Origin: Actinomycetes bacterium | Lineage (GTDB): Bacteria; Actinomycetota; Acidimicrobiia; Acidimicrobiales; Bog-793 | DNA: 46,046 bases | NCBI GenBank assembly: GCA_021798985.1 | Contig: JAJZBI010000029.1 | Coordinates: forward strand, 1 to 46,046 | Direction: 5' to 3' | Shown: positions 8,507-16,662 of the stretch, piece by piece | How positions within the stretch are numbered: the stretch's first letter is position 1 | How the letters are laid out: every line of letters starts with the position of its first letter | Position numbers and translations under genes: made by a program | The notes under the pieces: generated by a model | What the model was told of the DNA's origin: nothing | What the model saw: only the letters and a program-made list of their open reading frames with translations | Databases searched by the model: none

Positions 8507-9067
8507 ATGGCCGTCATCGACGTCGCGGGCTACGTGGCAGACCTCAAAGATCACGCCGTTGAGCACGGCTTTCACGTCCACGACGAGCGCCACTTCGTCG
8601 AGACCTACTCCCTTCGCCAGTTCTGGGAGGTCGACCTGCACCCCGAGGAGGGCTGCGGCGGGCCGATCGACCTCCACCTCGCCCTCGAGGTCGACCCCCG
8701 CGTCTTGCTCGACTTCGAAGACGCCGTCGTCGCCCTCCCCGAGGAGGTCGAGCCGCCGGACAAGTGGTCGTTCCCGCTCAATTTCACCTGGGGCGTACCG
8801 CCGCTGCCGCATCCGCCGGACCTCTTGCGCCTGGCGATCGACCTCGCCGGGGTGGGCGACGTCGACCTGCCGCTCGAGATCTCCGCGACGGACTCCTTCG
8901 GCTCGGTGACCGACCCGCCAGTGCGGCGCCTGGCGATCGTGGCCAAGCAGCAGGTCTCCCTCGCCCGCGTCCTCGCCGGGGAGGAGCTGCTGTGCAGCAC
9001 CTTCGACCGGGCGCTCGCGGTCAGCCGCTTCCTGCTCGACGCCGCGCCCACCTGGCTCGGCGAGTAG
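8507..9067 (+). CDS. conserved hypothetical protein
   Basis: A soluble acidic protein of 186 residues that I do not recognise. It is Asp/Glu/Leu/Pro-rich with no signal peptide or membrane segment. The middle alternates short strands and loops (EVDLHPEEGCGGPIDLHLAL, FPLNFTWGVPPLP), and the C-terminus is helical and may pack as a small domain (LCSTFDRALAVSRFLLDAAPTWL). Codon use is typical of the region. Its stop codon abuts the ATG of the lipoprotein gene at 9068, so the two are probably co-transcribed. The ATG at 8507 has no Shine-Dalgarno and a -10-like TACACT 8 bases upstream. Confidence 0.75.
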   Translation: MAVIDVAGYVADLKDHAVEHGFHVHDERHFVETYSLRQFWEVDLHPEEGCGGPIDLHLALEVDPRVLLDFEDAVVALPEEVEPPDKWSFPLNFTWGVPPLPHPPDLLRLAIDLAGVGDVDLPLEISATDSFGSVTDPPVRRLAIVAKQQVSLARVLAGEELLCSTFDRALAVSRFLLDAAPTWLGE

Positions 9068-9427
9068 ATGCCCACCCGCCGATGGCGCATCGCCGTGGTA
9101 GCCGCCTTCCCCCTCGCCGGGCTGGTCGCCTCCGCCTGCGGCGGCGGGGGCGCGGCCCTCGCCCAGCAGGCCTGCACCCACGTCCAGCGCTCCCTCGACC
9201 TCTATGCCAGCGCCAAGCACGCGCCGAGCCCAACGCTCGCCCACCACGAGCGGCGCGCGGCGCTGACCCAGCTGCGCCTCGCCCTGCGGCCGGCCTCGCT
9301 CGCCGGCAGCGCCGGGGGCGCCTACCAAGCGCTCCAGGCCACGCTCGAGGAGTCGAGCCGGGTCCCCGAGTCCTACCTCGTGCGCGCGCTCTCGGCGCAG
9401 TGCGCGAACATCACCTCGGGCTCTTGA
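9068..9427 (+). CDS. small putative lipoprotein
   Basis: A 119-residue protein starting directly after the stop of the preceding gene. The N-terminus has a basic start, a hydrophobic core and LVASAC at 19-24 followed by GGGG, which fits a lipobox with Cys24 as the lipidated residue. The mature part is mostly helical, with two further cysteines (ACTH and QCAN) that could form a disulfide. I recognise no family. The tight junction with the upstream gene suggests a shared task at the envelope. Confidence 0.65.
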   Translation: MPTRRWRIAVVAAFPLAGLVASACGGGGAALAQQACTHVQRSLDLYASAKHAPSPTLAHHERRAALTQLRLALRPASLAGSAGGAYQALQATLEESSRVPESYLVRALSAQCANITSGS

Positions 9428-9472
9428 CCCGCTCTGGTCACCCTCGTCGCTGAGCCGCTGCGTCCCGAGCCT

Positions 9473-9489
9473 GCCGGCCGGAGGCCGGC
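9473..9489 (+). terminator. short GC hairpin after the lipoprotein gene
   Basis: A perfect 7-base-pair stem (GCCGGCC/GGCCGGC) with a GGA loop lies 45 bases after the stop codon at 9427 and before the MFS gene. It could end transcription of the 8507-9427 unit; there is no U-tract. Confidence 0.45.
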
Positions 9490-9603
9490 GCGCGCGTCGG
9501 CGCCGCCCGCCGGAATAGCGCGGGGTGAGGAGGCGTTGGCCGACAGCGAGCGCACCGGTGCCTCCCGGTGCGCACCCCCCGCCTCCCTGCCCTGGAGCCT
9601 TAC

Positions 9604-11064
9604 GTGACGCTGCCCCGCATCAACCAGAAGATCGCCGTCGCCGTCGTCTTCGTGGCGGCGATGTTCATCTCGATCCTCGACACGACCATCGTCAACGTCG
9701 CGCTCCCCGCGATCGGCCGCAGCTTCCACGTCGCTGCCACGTCAGTGGACAGCGTCTCGATCTTCTTCCTCGTCAGCCTCGCCGTCTTCATCCCGGCCTC
9801 GGGCTGGCTCGGCGACCGCTTCGGGGGAAAGCGCATCCTGCTCGGGGCGATCGCCGTCTTCACCGCCGCCTCGGCGCTGTGCGGCCTGGCGACGAACATG
9901 ACCGAGCTCGTCCTGTTCCGGGTGCTCCAGGGCGTCGGCGGCGGGATGCTCATGCCGGTCGGGATGGCGATGCTCTACCGGGCCTTCCCACCCGAAGAGC
10001 GCGTCCGCGCCTCGAGCGTGCTCACCTTCCCGACCGCGCTGGCACCAGCGAGCGGCCCGGTGCTCGGCGGCCTTTTGGTCTCCGACGTCTCCTGGCGGTG
10101 GGTCTTCTACGTGAACGTGCCGATCGGCCTGGCCGCCATCGCCTTCGGCCTGCTCTTTTTGGACTCGACCCCCGAGTCGCACCCCGGCCGCTTCGACCTC
10201 GCCGGCTTCCTGCTCGCCGGGCTCGGGCTCGCCTCGTTGATGTACGGCCTGTCCGAGGGGCCCGTGAAGTCCTGGCACTCCCCCGACGTCCTCGGCACGA
10301 TCGCGCTCGGCCTCGTGCTCCTCGGCGTGCTCGTCCCCCACGAGCTCAAGACGCCCCGGCCGATGGTCGACCTTCGCCTGCTCTCCAACTCGCTCTTGCG
10401 CGCCGGGACGGTGGCGATCCTCGCCATCACCGGCTCCTTGCTCGGGATGTTGTACGTGATCACCCTCTTCTACCAAGACGGGCGCCACCTCTCGGCGCTC
10501 GCGGCGGGCCTCAGCACGTTCCCCGAGGCGCTCGGCGTGATGGTCGGCGCCCAGCTGGCGAGCCGCGTCGTCTATCCGCGCCTCGGGCCGCGCCGCCACG
10601 CCGCGCTCGGGGCGACCGGGATGGCGCTGTTCATCGCCGCGCTGGGCCTCGTCGGCGCCACGACGAGCCTGTGGATGCCCCGCGCCCTGCTGTTCGGCAT
10701 GGGGCTCTGCCTCGCCCAGGTCTTCGTGCCGGTCCAGGCCGCCGCGTTCGCCACGATCACGCCGGCGGCCACCGGGCGCGCCTCGACGATGTTCAACGCG
10801 CTGCGCCAGCTCGGCGGGGCCGTCGGGGTCGCCGTGTTCACCTCGGTGATCGTGGCGATCGGGGCGGTGCACGTCGTGGCCCACCACGTCGTGGCCAACC
10901 TCGCCTCCTACCACGCCGCGCTCTACACCGCCGCCGCCTTCGCGCTCTTGGGCGCGCTCGCGGCACTCCGGATCTGCGACGAGGAGGCGGCGGCGACGAT
11001 CCGGCCGAGCGGGTCGGGCGAGCCGGCGAAGGACGAGCGCGAGCTGGTGGCGATCGAGTACTGA
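9604..11064 (+). CDS. MFS drug exporter, DHA2 (EmrB/QacA) family, 14 TM
   Basis: A 486-residue proton-coupled efflux pump in the inner membrane. The DHA2 hallmark LDTTIVNVALP is in the first membrane helix, followed by GWLGDRFGGKR (motif A) and the antiporter-type stretch LTFPTALAPASGPVLGG. About 14 hydrophobic segments are present, and the end is a hydrophilic tail. Substrates of this family are typically lipophilic cations or antibiotics, but the sequence does not identify one. I chose the GTG at 9604 because GGAG lies six bases upstream; the longer GTG start at 9568 falls inside a small hairpin (9551-9572). No regulator gene is adjacent. Confidence 0.88.
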   Translation: MTLPRINQKIAVAVVFVAAMFISILDTTIVNVALPAIGRSFHVAATSVDSVSIFFLVSLAVFIPASGWLGDRFGGKRILLGAIAVFTAASALCGLATNMTELVLFRVLQGVGGGMLMPVGMAMLYRAFPPEERVRASSVLTFPTALAPASGPVLGGLLVSDVSWRWVFYVNVPIGLAAIAFGLLFLDSTPESHPGRFDLAGFLLAGLGLASLMYGLSEGPVKSWHSPDVLGTIALGLVLLGVLVPHELKTPRPMVDLRLLSNSLLRAGTVAILAITGSLLGMLYVITLFYQDGRHLSALAAGLSTFPEALGVMVGAQLASRVVYPRLGPRRHAALGATGMALFIAALGLVGATTSLWMPRALLFGMGLCLAQVFVPVQAAAFATITPAATGRASTMFNALRQLGGAVGVAVFTSVIVAIGAVHVVAHHVVANLASYHAALYTAAAFALLGALAALRICDEEAAATIRPSGSGEPAKDERELVAIEY

Positions 11065-11098
11065 GCGCCACGGCGGCTCACAAGCCGCCGTGGCGCTC
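11063..11098. terminator. 16-bp perfect hairpin between convergent genes
   Basis: Bases 11063-11078 pair exactly with 11083-11098 around a CACA loop. The stem overlaps the stop codon of the MFS gene and the last codons of the convergent glucokinase gene. It would fold in both transcripts and is a good candidate bidirectional terminator. Confidence 0.65.
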
Positions 11099-12031
11099 CC
11101 ATAAACGGATGCCCCCGAGGATGCCGGCGACGTTGTCGACGATCTCATAGGGCTCGCCGAGGTGCCCGACCAGGCGGCGCGAGTTGCCGCCACCGATGTA
11201 GCAGCGGTCGAAATTGACCAGCCGGTTGAAGTTGTCAAGCGCGCGCAGCACCCGCTTGCGCCACTTCTTCGCCCCGATGCGCTCGAGCGTCGCCTCGCCG
11301 AGCTGGTCGTTGTAGGTCTCGCCCTTGCGGAACGGCTGGTGCGCGAGCTCGAGGTGCGGGGCGAGCACGCCGTCTAAGAACAGCGCGGTGCCCACCCCGG
11401 TGCCGAAGGTGACCACGAGCTCGAGCCCTTTGCCCTTCACCACGGCGAGGCCCTGCAGGTCGGCGTCGTTGGCAAGGCGGGTTGGTTTGCCGAGCCGGGC
11501 ACCGAGGCGCTCGGCGGCCGGGAAGCCCGACCAGGCGGCAAGCAGGTCCGCCACGACGGCGCTGCCGGGACCCTTGGCCGTGACGAAGTGGGGCGCCGTG
11601 AGGATCACGCCGCGGCGCACCACGCCGGGGAAGCCGACTGAGACCCGGTCGAAAGCCGGGAGCGGCTGGACGAGCTCGGCGACGCGCTCGACGAAGTCGT
11701 CCGGCGACATCGGGTAGGCGGTCGCCACGCGCACGCGGTCGGCGACCATGCGGTCCGCCGCATCGAGCACGGAGGCCTTGATGCCCGTCCCGCCCACGTC
11801 GATCGACAACGTGAGCGGCCCGGCGGGCTCGCGCGTCCACCCGGCAACGGGCGCGTGCACGGTGCTCGTTCGGGTCGGTGCCGCCTCGACAGGGCGCGCC
11901 TTCGCGTCGTCGGGGACGGCCCCGGCGCCGACCGGCTGGTCGGTGGCAAGCGGGGCCGATCCGCCGTCCTCGCCCGCCGAAGGCACCGTGGCCCGTGCTT
12001 GCTCGTCGGTCGGTCCCGCCCCCTCGCCCAT
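11078..12031 (-). CDS. ppgK: polyphosphate glucokinase (ROK family)
   Basis: It phosphorylates glucose, probably with polyphosphate as well as ATP, to feed glycolysis. The kinase starts at about residue 73 with LSIDVGGTGIKASVL (phosphate-binding loop). It continues with VSVGFPGVVRRG, LANDADLQGLA (catalytic Asp) and VVTFGTGVGTALFLDG. This order and the DVGGTGIK form match actinobacterial PpgK better than other ROK sugar kinases. The first 70 or so residues are a Pro/Ala/Thr-rich disordered extension not needed by the family. The ATG at 12031 follows an AAAGGGAG ribosome binding site, and a TAGCCT box lies about 29 bases further up, so it may have its own promoter inside the operon with pepA. 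Confidence 0.85.
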   Translation of the reverse strand: MGEGAGPTDEQARATVPSAGEDGGSAPLATDQPVGAGAVPDDAKARPVEAAPTRTSTVHAPVAGWTREPAGPLTLSIDVGGTGIKASVLDAADRMVADRVRVATAYPMSPDDFVERVAELVQPLPAFDRVSVGFPGVVRRGVILTAPHFVTAKGPGSAVVADLLAAWSGFPAAERLGARLGKPTRLANDADLQGLAVVKGKGLELVVTFGTGVGTALFLDGVLAPHLELAHQPFRKGETYNDQLGEATLERIGAKKWRKRVLRALDNFNRLVNFDRCYIGGGNSRRLVGHLGEPYEIVDNVAGILGGIRLWERHGGL

Positions 12032-12090
12032 GACGCTCCCTTTCGCCGCCTTGGCGCGAAGGCTACTGGGCGGCGCGCCGGACCGGCCCG

Positions 12091-13620
12091 TCAGGGGAGC
12101 TCGACGCGTGACACCGGGTCGGCCTCGGCCACGCCGCCGACCGGCTCGTAGTGCTCGAGCAGCTCGATCAGGGTCCGCACCCCGAAGCCGGTCCCGCCTT
12201 TTTGCAGGTATCCGCCGTCTTCTTCGGCACGCGCCGGCCCGGCGATGTCGAGGTGCGCCCAGGGCAGCGAGCCGACGAACTCTTGGAGGATGAGGCCCGC
12301 CGTCAGCGTGCCGGCCTGGCCCGGGGATCCCTGGTTCTGCAGGTCAGCGACCTCGGAGTCGACGAGGGCCCGGTACTCGGCGGGAAGCGGCAGGGGCCAG
12401 GCGGGCTCGCCGGCCTGCAGGCCGGCGTGGCGCACCGCCTCGGCGAGTCGGCGGTCGTTGCTCAACAAGCCAGCGATCTTGCGCCCGAGCGCCACGACGC
12501 ACGCCCCCGTCAGCGTGGCGAGATCGATGATGGCGTCGGGGCGGTCCTCGACCGCCAGGCTGAGCGCGTCGGCAAGGACGAGGCGCCCCTCGGCGTCGGT
12601 GTTGAGCACCTCAATCGTCTTGCCGTTGCGGATGCGCAGTACGTCGCCCGGGCGCGTGGCGCTGCCGCTCGGCATGTTGTCGGCGAGCGCCAGGTAGCCG
12701 ACGACCTCGACCGCGACGGCCAGGCGGCGGCAGGCGACCATGGTGGCGAGCACGGCGGCGGCCCCGGACATGTCCGTCTTCATCGTCAGCATCTGCTGCG
12801 GTGTCTTGAGCGACAGCCCGCCGCTATCGAAGGTAATCCCCTTGCCGACGAGCGCGAGGCGCGGCGGCGCGGCGGCTCCGCGGGCTTGCTCGACGGCTTC
12901 GGGGCGGTAGCGCAGGCGACACAGCCGCGGCGGGCGGACCGAGCCGGCGCCGACGCCGAGCAGGCCGCCGAGCCCGGCCTCGCGGGCGTCCGCCTCGTCG
13001 TAGATTTGGCACTCGAGCCCCTCGGTCTCCGCGAGCGCGGCGGCGCGGGCGGAGAAGTCCTCGGGGCCGAGGTCGGCTGCGGCGGTGTTGACGAGGTCAC
13101 GCGCCAGGCCCACCGCCTCGCTCACGACCTCGGCGCGCGCCGCGCCGCGGCGCGCCCCTTCGAGGTCGTCGGCGCCCGGCACCAACACGATCTCCTCGGG
13201 CGCGTTCGCCTCCGGCTCGCTCGAGCGGTAGCGGGTGAAGCGGTGGGCGGCGAGCGCCGCGCCCTCGGCGAGCGAGCGGGCGGCGAGCTCGGGCCCGAGC
13301 GTCGCGCACAGCGCCGCCACGAGTGGGAAGGCGACGCTCTTCGCGCCCGGCAGCGCCCGCACCGCCGCCGCGCCGGCGCGGCGCAGCGCCTCGCGCCCGA
13401 ACGCCTCGCGAGCGCCCAGGCCGACGAGGACCTCGACCGCCCCCTCGCGGCCCGTCAGCACCGCGCGCTCGTCGCGCTCGCCGCGAAAGCCGACGAGCTG
13501 GCAGCGCGCCCGGTCAAGGGCCTCGCCGTCGGCGGCCTCGAGCCCGGCGAACACCGCCCGCGCGACCACCTGGTCGGCGGCTGGTTCGACCTCGCCGACA
13601 CGAACGCGAAGCGCCATCAT
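12091..13620 (-). CDS. pepA: leucyl aminopeptidase (M17, cytosol aminopeptidase)
   Basis: A 509-residue two-metal exopeptidase that removes N-terminal residues, forming hexamers in known members. The C-terminal catalytic domain shows VGKGITFDSGGLSLK and MKTDMSGAAAVL (metal and catalytic residues), then the family signature NTDAEGRLVLADAL. The N-terminal domain is the variable M17 cap. The start is ATGATG at 13620-13615 after AAAGGAGG. The first ATG overlaps the stop of the cobalamin adenosyltransferase gene (ATGA), so the two are translationally coupled. Confidence 0.9.
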   Translation of the reverse strand: MMALRVRVGEVEPAADQVVARAVFAGLEAADGEALDRARCQLVGFRGERDERAVLTGREGAVEVLVGLGAREAFGREALRRAGAAAVRALPGAKSVAFPLVAALCATLGPELAARSLAEGAALAAHRFTRYRSSEPEANAPEEIVLVPGADDLEGARRGAARAEVVSEAVGLARDLVNTAAADLGPEDFSARAAALAETEGLECQIYDEADAREAGLGGLLGVGAGSVRPPRLCRLRYRPEAVEQARGAAAPPRLALVGKGITFDSGGLSLKTPQQMLTMKTDMSGAAAVLATMVACRRLAVAVEVVGYLALADNMPSGSATRPGDVLRIRNGKTIEVLNTDAEGRLVLADALSLAVEDRPDAIIDLATLTGACVVALGRKIAGLLSNDRRLAEAVRHAGLQAGEPAWPLPLPAEYRALVDSEVADLQNQGSPGQAGTLTAGLILQEFVGSLPWAHLDIAGPARAEEDGGYLQKGGTGFGVRTLIELLEHYEPVGGVAEADPVSRVELP

Positions 13621-14180
13621 TCCTCCTTTGGCGAGCGGCCGGGTCGGCCGCGATGGACGGTGCGGTGCTCGGCCTCGCACGCCCGGGCGAGCGCCCAGCA
13701 CAGGTCCGAGAGCCGGTTGAGGTAGGCGGCGGCGAGCGAGCCGGTGAGCTCGAGGCCGACCACGAGGCGTTCGGCGCGGCGCACGACGGTGCGGGCGACG
13801 TCCAAGCAGGCCGACAGGCGGTTCTCGCCCGGGAGCGTGAAGGCGCGCTCGACCTCCATCGCGGCGACGAAAGCGTCGATGCGCGCCTCGAGGCGGTCGA
13901 TCATCGCCTGGTCAACGGCGCTCTCGCCCGCCACGAGGCGCGCCCGGCCGGCGGGCGCGGTGGCGAGCTCGGCCATCAGCACCCACAGGTCCCGCTCGCA
14001 CTCGAGCAGGGTCGTCCCGACCGCACTGGCCGGGTCGGCCTCGGCGCGCGCCAGGCCGAGGAAGGCCTGGGCCTCGTCGACGGCACCGTTGGCGACGATG
14101 TGGGGGTGGTCCTTTCGCACCCGCTCCCCGCTCCACAGCGCGGTGGTGCCCCCGTCGCCGTTCCTTGTGTAGAGCCGCAT
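13617..14180 (-). CDS. PduO-type ATP:cob(I)alamin adenosyltransferase
   Basis: It transfers the adenosyl group of ATP to cob(I)alamin, making coenzyme B12. The N-terminal ATP loop reads LYTRNGDGGTTALWSGERVRKD (residues 3-24). The helical core holds the family pattern FTLPGENRLSACLDVARTVVRRAER and ends with YLNRLSDLCWALAR. At 187 residues it is a normal single-domain member. Transcription appears to run from the phosphodiesterase gene (22-base gap) through this gene into pepA by a 4-base overlap. No B12-dependent enzyme is encoded in the window. Confidence 0.88.
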   Translation of the reverse strand: MRLYTRNGDGGTTALWSGERVRKDHPHIVANGAVDEAQAFLGLARAEADPASAVGTTLLECERDLWVLMAELATAPAGRARLVAGESAVDQAMIDRLEARIDAFVAAMEVERAFTLPGENRLSACLDVARTVVRRAERLVVGLELTGSLAAAYLNRLSDLCWALARACEAEHRTVHRGRPGRSPKEE

Positions 14181-14202
14181 CGCCCCCGGGGTCCCCGCGG
14201 CC

Positions 14203-15327
14203 TCAGGCAGCGGCCGCGAGCAGCGGCACGAGCACCTCGTCGGCCGTCAGCGAGCCGTGCCGGGAGATGAGGCGCAGCTCGCCGCTGTCGGCCGGGTCGT
14301 AGAAGGCGACGGGCGCCGAGGCGACGAGCGCGACGTCGCCTAACAGCGCCGCGACCTCGGGCGCGAGCTCGCCACCGAACCAGCCCTCGGTCACGAGCTC
14401 CTCGCGGTGGCGCACCCAGGCGAGCTCGCCGTAGCGCGCCTGGCACGCCGCGAGCAAGGCGCCGTCACGCCCGGGGCGGGCGTGCAGCCAGCGGAACCGC
14501 CCCTCGCCCGACAACAGGGCGATCTCGCAGACGAGGTCCTCGTCAAGGACGACGGGCTGGCGCGCCACCTCGACCTGGCCGTGGTCCGCCGTCACCACGA
14601 GCGCCGCCCCGGGGGCGAGCGCTGCGATGGCGTCGGCGACGAGGCGGTCGGTGAAACGGAGCTCGGCGTCGTAGTGCTCGCGCAGGCCGTGCTCGTGCGC
14701 GATCTTGTCGACGCCGTCGTAGTACGCGTAGACGAACTCGGCGCCGCCACGCAGCGCCCGGGCGATCTCGACGCCGATCGACGACGGCGCCCTCCAGCCG
14801 ACGAGTGGCACGCCGTGCAGGTGCGCCTCAGTAAACCCGCTGCCGGCGAACTCGGCACGGGTGATCACCGGTGGCGTGCGGCCACCGAAGGGGGCGGTGC
14901 GGCGGAACCGGGCCGGGGGGAGGCTGGCGCGGGCGTCCTTGCCGCCGGCCGTCCAGCGCAAGACGTTCAAGATCCCCGCCGGGGTGGCGAGGCGGTAGCC
15001 GATGATGCCGTGGCGCGCCGGCGCGCTGCCGGTGGCGATCGAGGTGAGGGCGGTCGCCGTCGTCGTGGGCGCGACCGAGGTGATCGGCCCGCCCGCCATC
15101 GAGGTGAGCGTCGGGGCCAGCTGGCGGCGCTCGACCAGCTGGCGCCAGCCGAGCCCGTCGAGCACCAACAGCACGACCTGGCGGGCTTCGGCGACCGCGG
15201 AGGGGAGCCAGGCGGGCAGCTCACCGGCCTCGGCGAGCTCACGCCGGCGGTACAGGACGGGGACCACCTCGCTCAGACAGGCGCCACCGTAGTCGGGCAG
15301 CATCGGCTGAAGGCGCGCCGGTTGCAC
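14203..15327 (-). CDS. type I phosphodiesterase / alkaline phosphatase superfamily protein
   Basis: A 374-residue enzyme of the nucleotide pyrophosphatase/phosphodiesterase group. The first metal Asp is in VVLLVLDGLGW. The nucleophile region is SVAPTTTATALTSIATGSAP, with a Thr where alkaline phosphatases use Ser. The remaining ligands are in YYDGVDKIAHEHG and VVTADHGQVEV. It has no signal peptide or membrane anchor, so it is probably cytoplasmic. The natural substrate is unknown. GTG at 15327 and ATG at 15303 are both possible starts; I chose 15327 because relatives start a few residues before LPDYGG. Confidence 0.82.
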   Translation of the reverse strand: MQPARLQPMLPDYGGACLSEVVPVLYRRRELAEAGELPAWLPSAVAEARQVVLLVLDGLGWRQLVERRQLAPTLTSMAGGPITSVAPTTTATALTSIATGSAPARHGIIGYRLATPAGILNVLRWTAGGKDARASLPPARFRRTAPFGGRTPPVITRAEFAGSGFTEAHLHGVPLVGWRAPSSIGVEIARALRGGAEFVYAYYDGVDKIAHEHGLREHYDAELRFTDRLVADAIAALAPGAALVVTADHGQVEVARQPVVLDEDLVCEIALLSGEGRFRWLHARPGRDGALLAACQARYGELAWVRHREELVTEGWFGGELAPEVAALLGDVALVASAPVAFYDPADSGELRLISRHGSLTADEVLVPLLAAAA

Positions 15328-15443
15328 GACCGAACTGTCCGCTGCCAGCTCCACCGCAAGCAAGCTAGTGGCTGGTCGGCGCCACCCGCCCACATCGGCG
15401 CGCGAACCTGCGGCGCTCGCCCGCCTGGCAGCCAGGACCGCCG

Positions 15444-15449
15444 TAGCAT
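15444..15449 (+). promoter_or_regulatory. -10 box of a probable leaderless rrf2 transcript
   Basis: TAGCAT fits TANNNT and ends 7 bases before the preferred ATG at 15457. There is no Shine-Dalgarno in the gap. A start at the ATG in 15448 would lie inside this box, which supports 15457. Confidence 0.4.
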
Positions 15450-15456
15450 GGACGCC

Positions 15457-15903
15457 ATGAGGGTTTCGACTCGCGGCGACTATGCGAGCCGGGCCCTGTT
15501 GTCGCTGGCGCTGCACGGCGACGGCACCACCCCGACCTCGGTGCGCGACCTCGCCGAGCGGACGGGCCTGCCCCAGCCCTACCTCGAGCAGATCCTCCTC
15601 GCACTGAAAGGCGCCGGCCTGGTGCGCTCGAAGCGCGGGGTGGGTGGCGGCTACGTGCTCGCCCGCGCCCCGGAGGAGATCACCCTCGGCGCCATCGTCT
15701 CGGCCGTCGACGGCCCGATCGCGCTCGGCGACTTCGGCGCCCCGCACGAGAACGGGGCCTGCGACCACGAGGGCCAGTGCGCGCTGTTGTCGGTGTGGGC
15801 CGAGGTCGGCATGCACATGCGCCAGCACCTCGACTCTTTCAGTCTCGCCGACATGGTCGAGCGCGCCCGCACCGGCGCCGGAGCGCTCGCCGCGCTCGAC
15901 TGA
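15457..15903 (+). CDS. Rrf2 family transcriptional regulator
   Basis: A 148-residue winged-helix regulator starting with the family's typical MRVSTRGDYASRALLSLAL. The recognition-helix region is TGLPQPYLEQILLALKGAGLVRSKRGVGGGY, followed by the dimerisation helix (MVERARTG). Iron-sulfur members such as IscR use three cysteines; here two are visible as C-x5-C in ENGACDHEGQC and the third is not evident, so it may bind a cluster with another ligand, sense thiols or nitrosative stress, or have lost the cofactor. No Isc/Suf genes are adjacent, so its target is unknown. It is divergent from the phosphodiesterase gene. Confidence 0.85.
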   Translation: MRVSTRGDYASRALLSLALHGDGTTPTSVRDLAERTGLPQPYLEQILLALKGAGLVRSKRGVGGGYVLARAPEEITLGAIVSAVDGPIALGDFGAPHENGACDHEGQCALLSVWAEVGMHMRQHLDSFSLADMVERARTGAGALAALD

Positions 15904-15927
15904 CGCCGCCCGTCCTTCGCCGGTCGC

Positions 15928-16536
15928 TCAGGCGTTCCAGCGCTCGACGACGCGCCACTCGTGCTCGTAGCCAAGGATCGAGATGCTGGCGGTGTCGAGC
16001 GCCACGAGCTGGGCGTCTTCGGGTGGCAGGCCGAGCCAGCGGGCGGCGAGGACGCGCAGCAGGTGGCCGTGGGAGAAACAGACAGCCTCGTTCCCCGCGC
16101 AGCGCGGGTCGTCCGCCAGGCGCTCGAGCACCCGATCCGCGCGCGCACCGACGGCCGCCGCCGCCTCGCCGTGGGGGCAGCCGTCGCGAAATAGCTGCCA
16201 GCCGGGGCGCGCGGCGCGGATCTCGGCCGTGGTCCGGCCCTCGTAGTCGCCGTAGTCCCACTCGGCCAGGTCCTCGTCGACCTCGGCGCGCTCGCCGAGC
16301 CCGGCGAGCTCGCAGGTCTGCCGGGCGCGCTGGAGCGGGCTCGTGAGCACGACGGCGAAGTCCTGCTCGCCAAGCCGCTCGCCGAGCGCCTTGGCCTGGT
16401 CGCGGCCCGTCGGGTCGAGCTCGAGGTCGGTCCGGCCGGTGTGGCGCCCGGTGCGGCTCCACTCCGTCGAGCCGTGGCGAACGAGCCACAGCCGCGTCGG
16501 TGCGAGCTTCGCGACGGCGTCCCCGGTGTTGTGCAC
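15928..16536 (-). CDS. histidine phosphatase family protein (phosphoglycerate mutase-like)
   Basis: A 202-residue member of the branch-1 histidine phosphatases. The catalytic motif is LVRHGSTEWSRTGRHTG (nucleophile His at about 21), then TSPLQRARQT, the proton donor Glu in DLAEWDYGDYEG, and the second histidine in CFSHGHLLRVLAARWLGL. It lacks the insertions of glycolytic GpmA, and the motifs are closer to the broad-specificity PhoE/CobC/SixA-like group. The substrate is not determined. The start is a GTG at 16536. It converges with rrf2 with a 24-base gap. Confidence 0.85.
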   Translation of the reverse strand: MHNTGDAVAKLAPTRLWLVRHGSTEWSRTGRHTGRTDLELDPTGRDQAKALGERLGEQDFAVVLTSPLQRARQTCELAGLGERAEVDEDLAEWDYGDYEGRTTAEIRAARPGWQLFRDGCPHGEAAAAVGARADRVLERLADDPRCAGNEAVCFSHGHLLRVLAARWLGLPPEDAQLVALDTASISILGYEHEWRVVERWNA

Positions 16537-16662
16537 CCGCGCTCTCCGATCTCTTTCCCCACGTCGACGGTGCGATCCACGGCGCAGCGCCGCGGGCGGG
16601 CCCGGTGGTTAGAACCCGCGCCCCCTTGGGGTAGTCAACCACGCGACTGTCTGGCGGGCGGA

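Noticed and set aside
12151-13725. 524-residue plus-strand ORF opposite pepA
   Set aside because: The minus strand carries the complete M17 peptidase signatures; this frame has none.
14407-15456. Upstream part of a 498-residue plus-strand ORF ending with the Rrf2 regulator
   Set aside because: Only the last 148 residues are regulator-like; the rest lies antisense to the phosphodiesterase gene and is not a fused domain.
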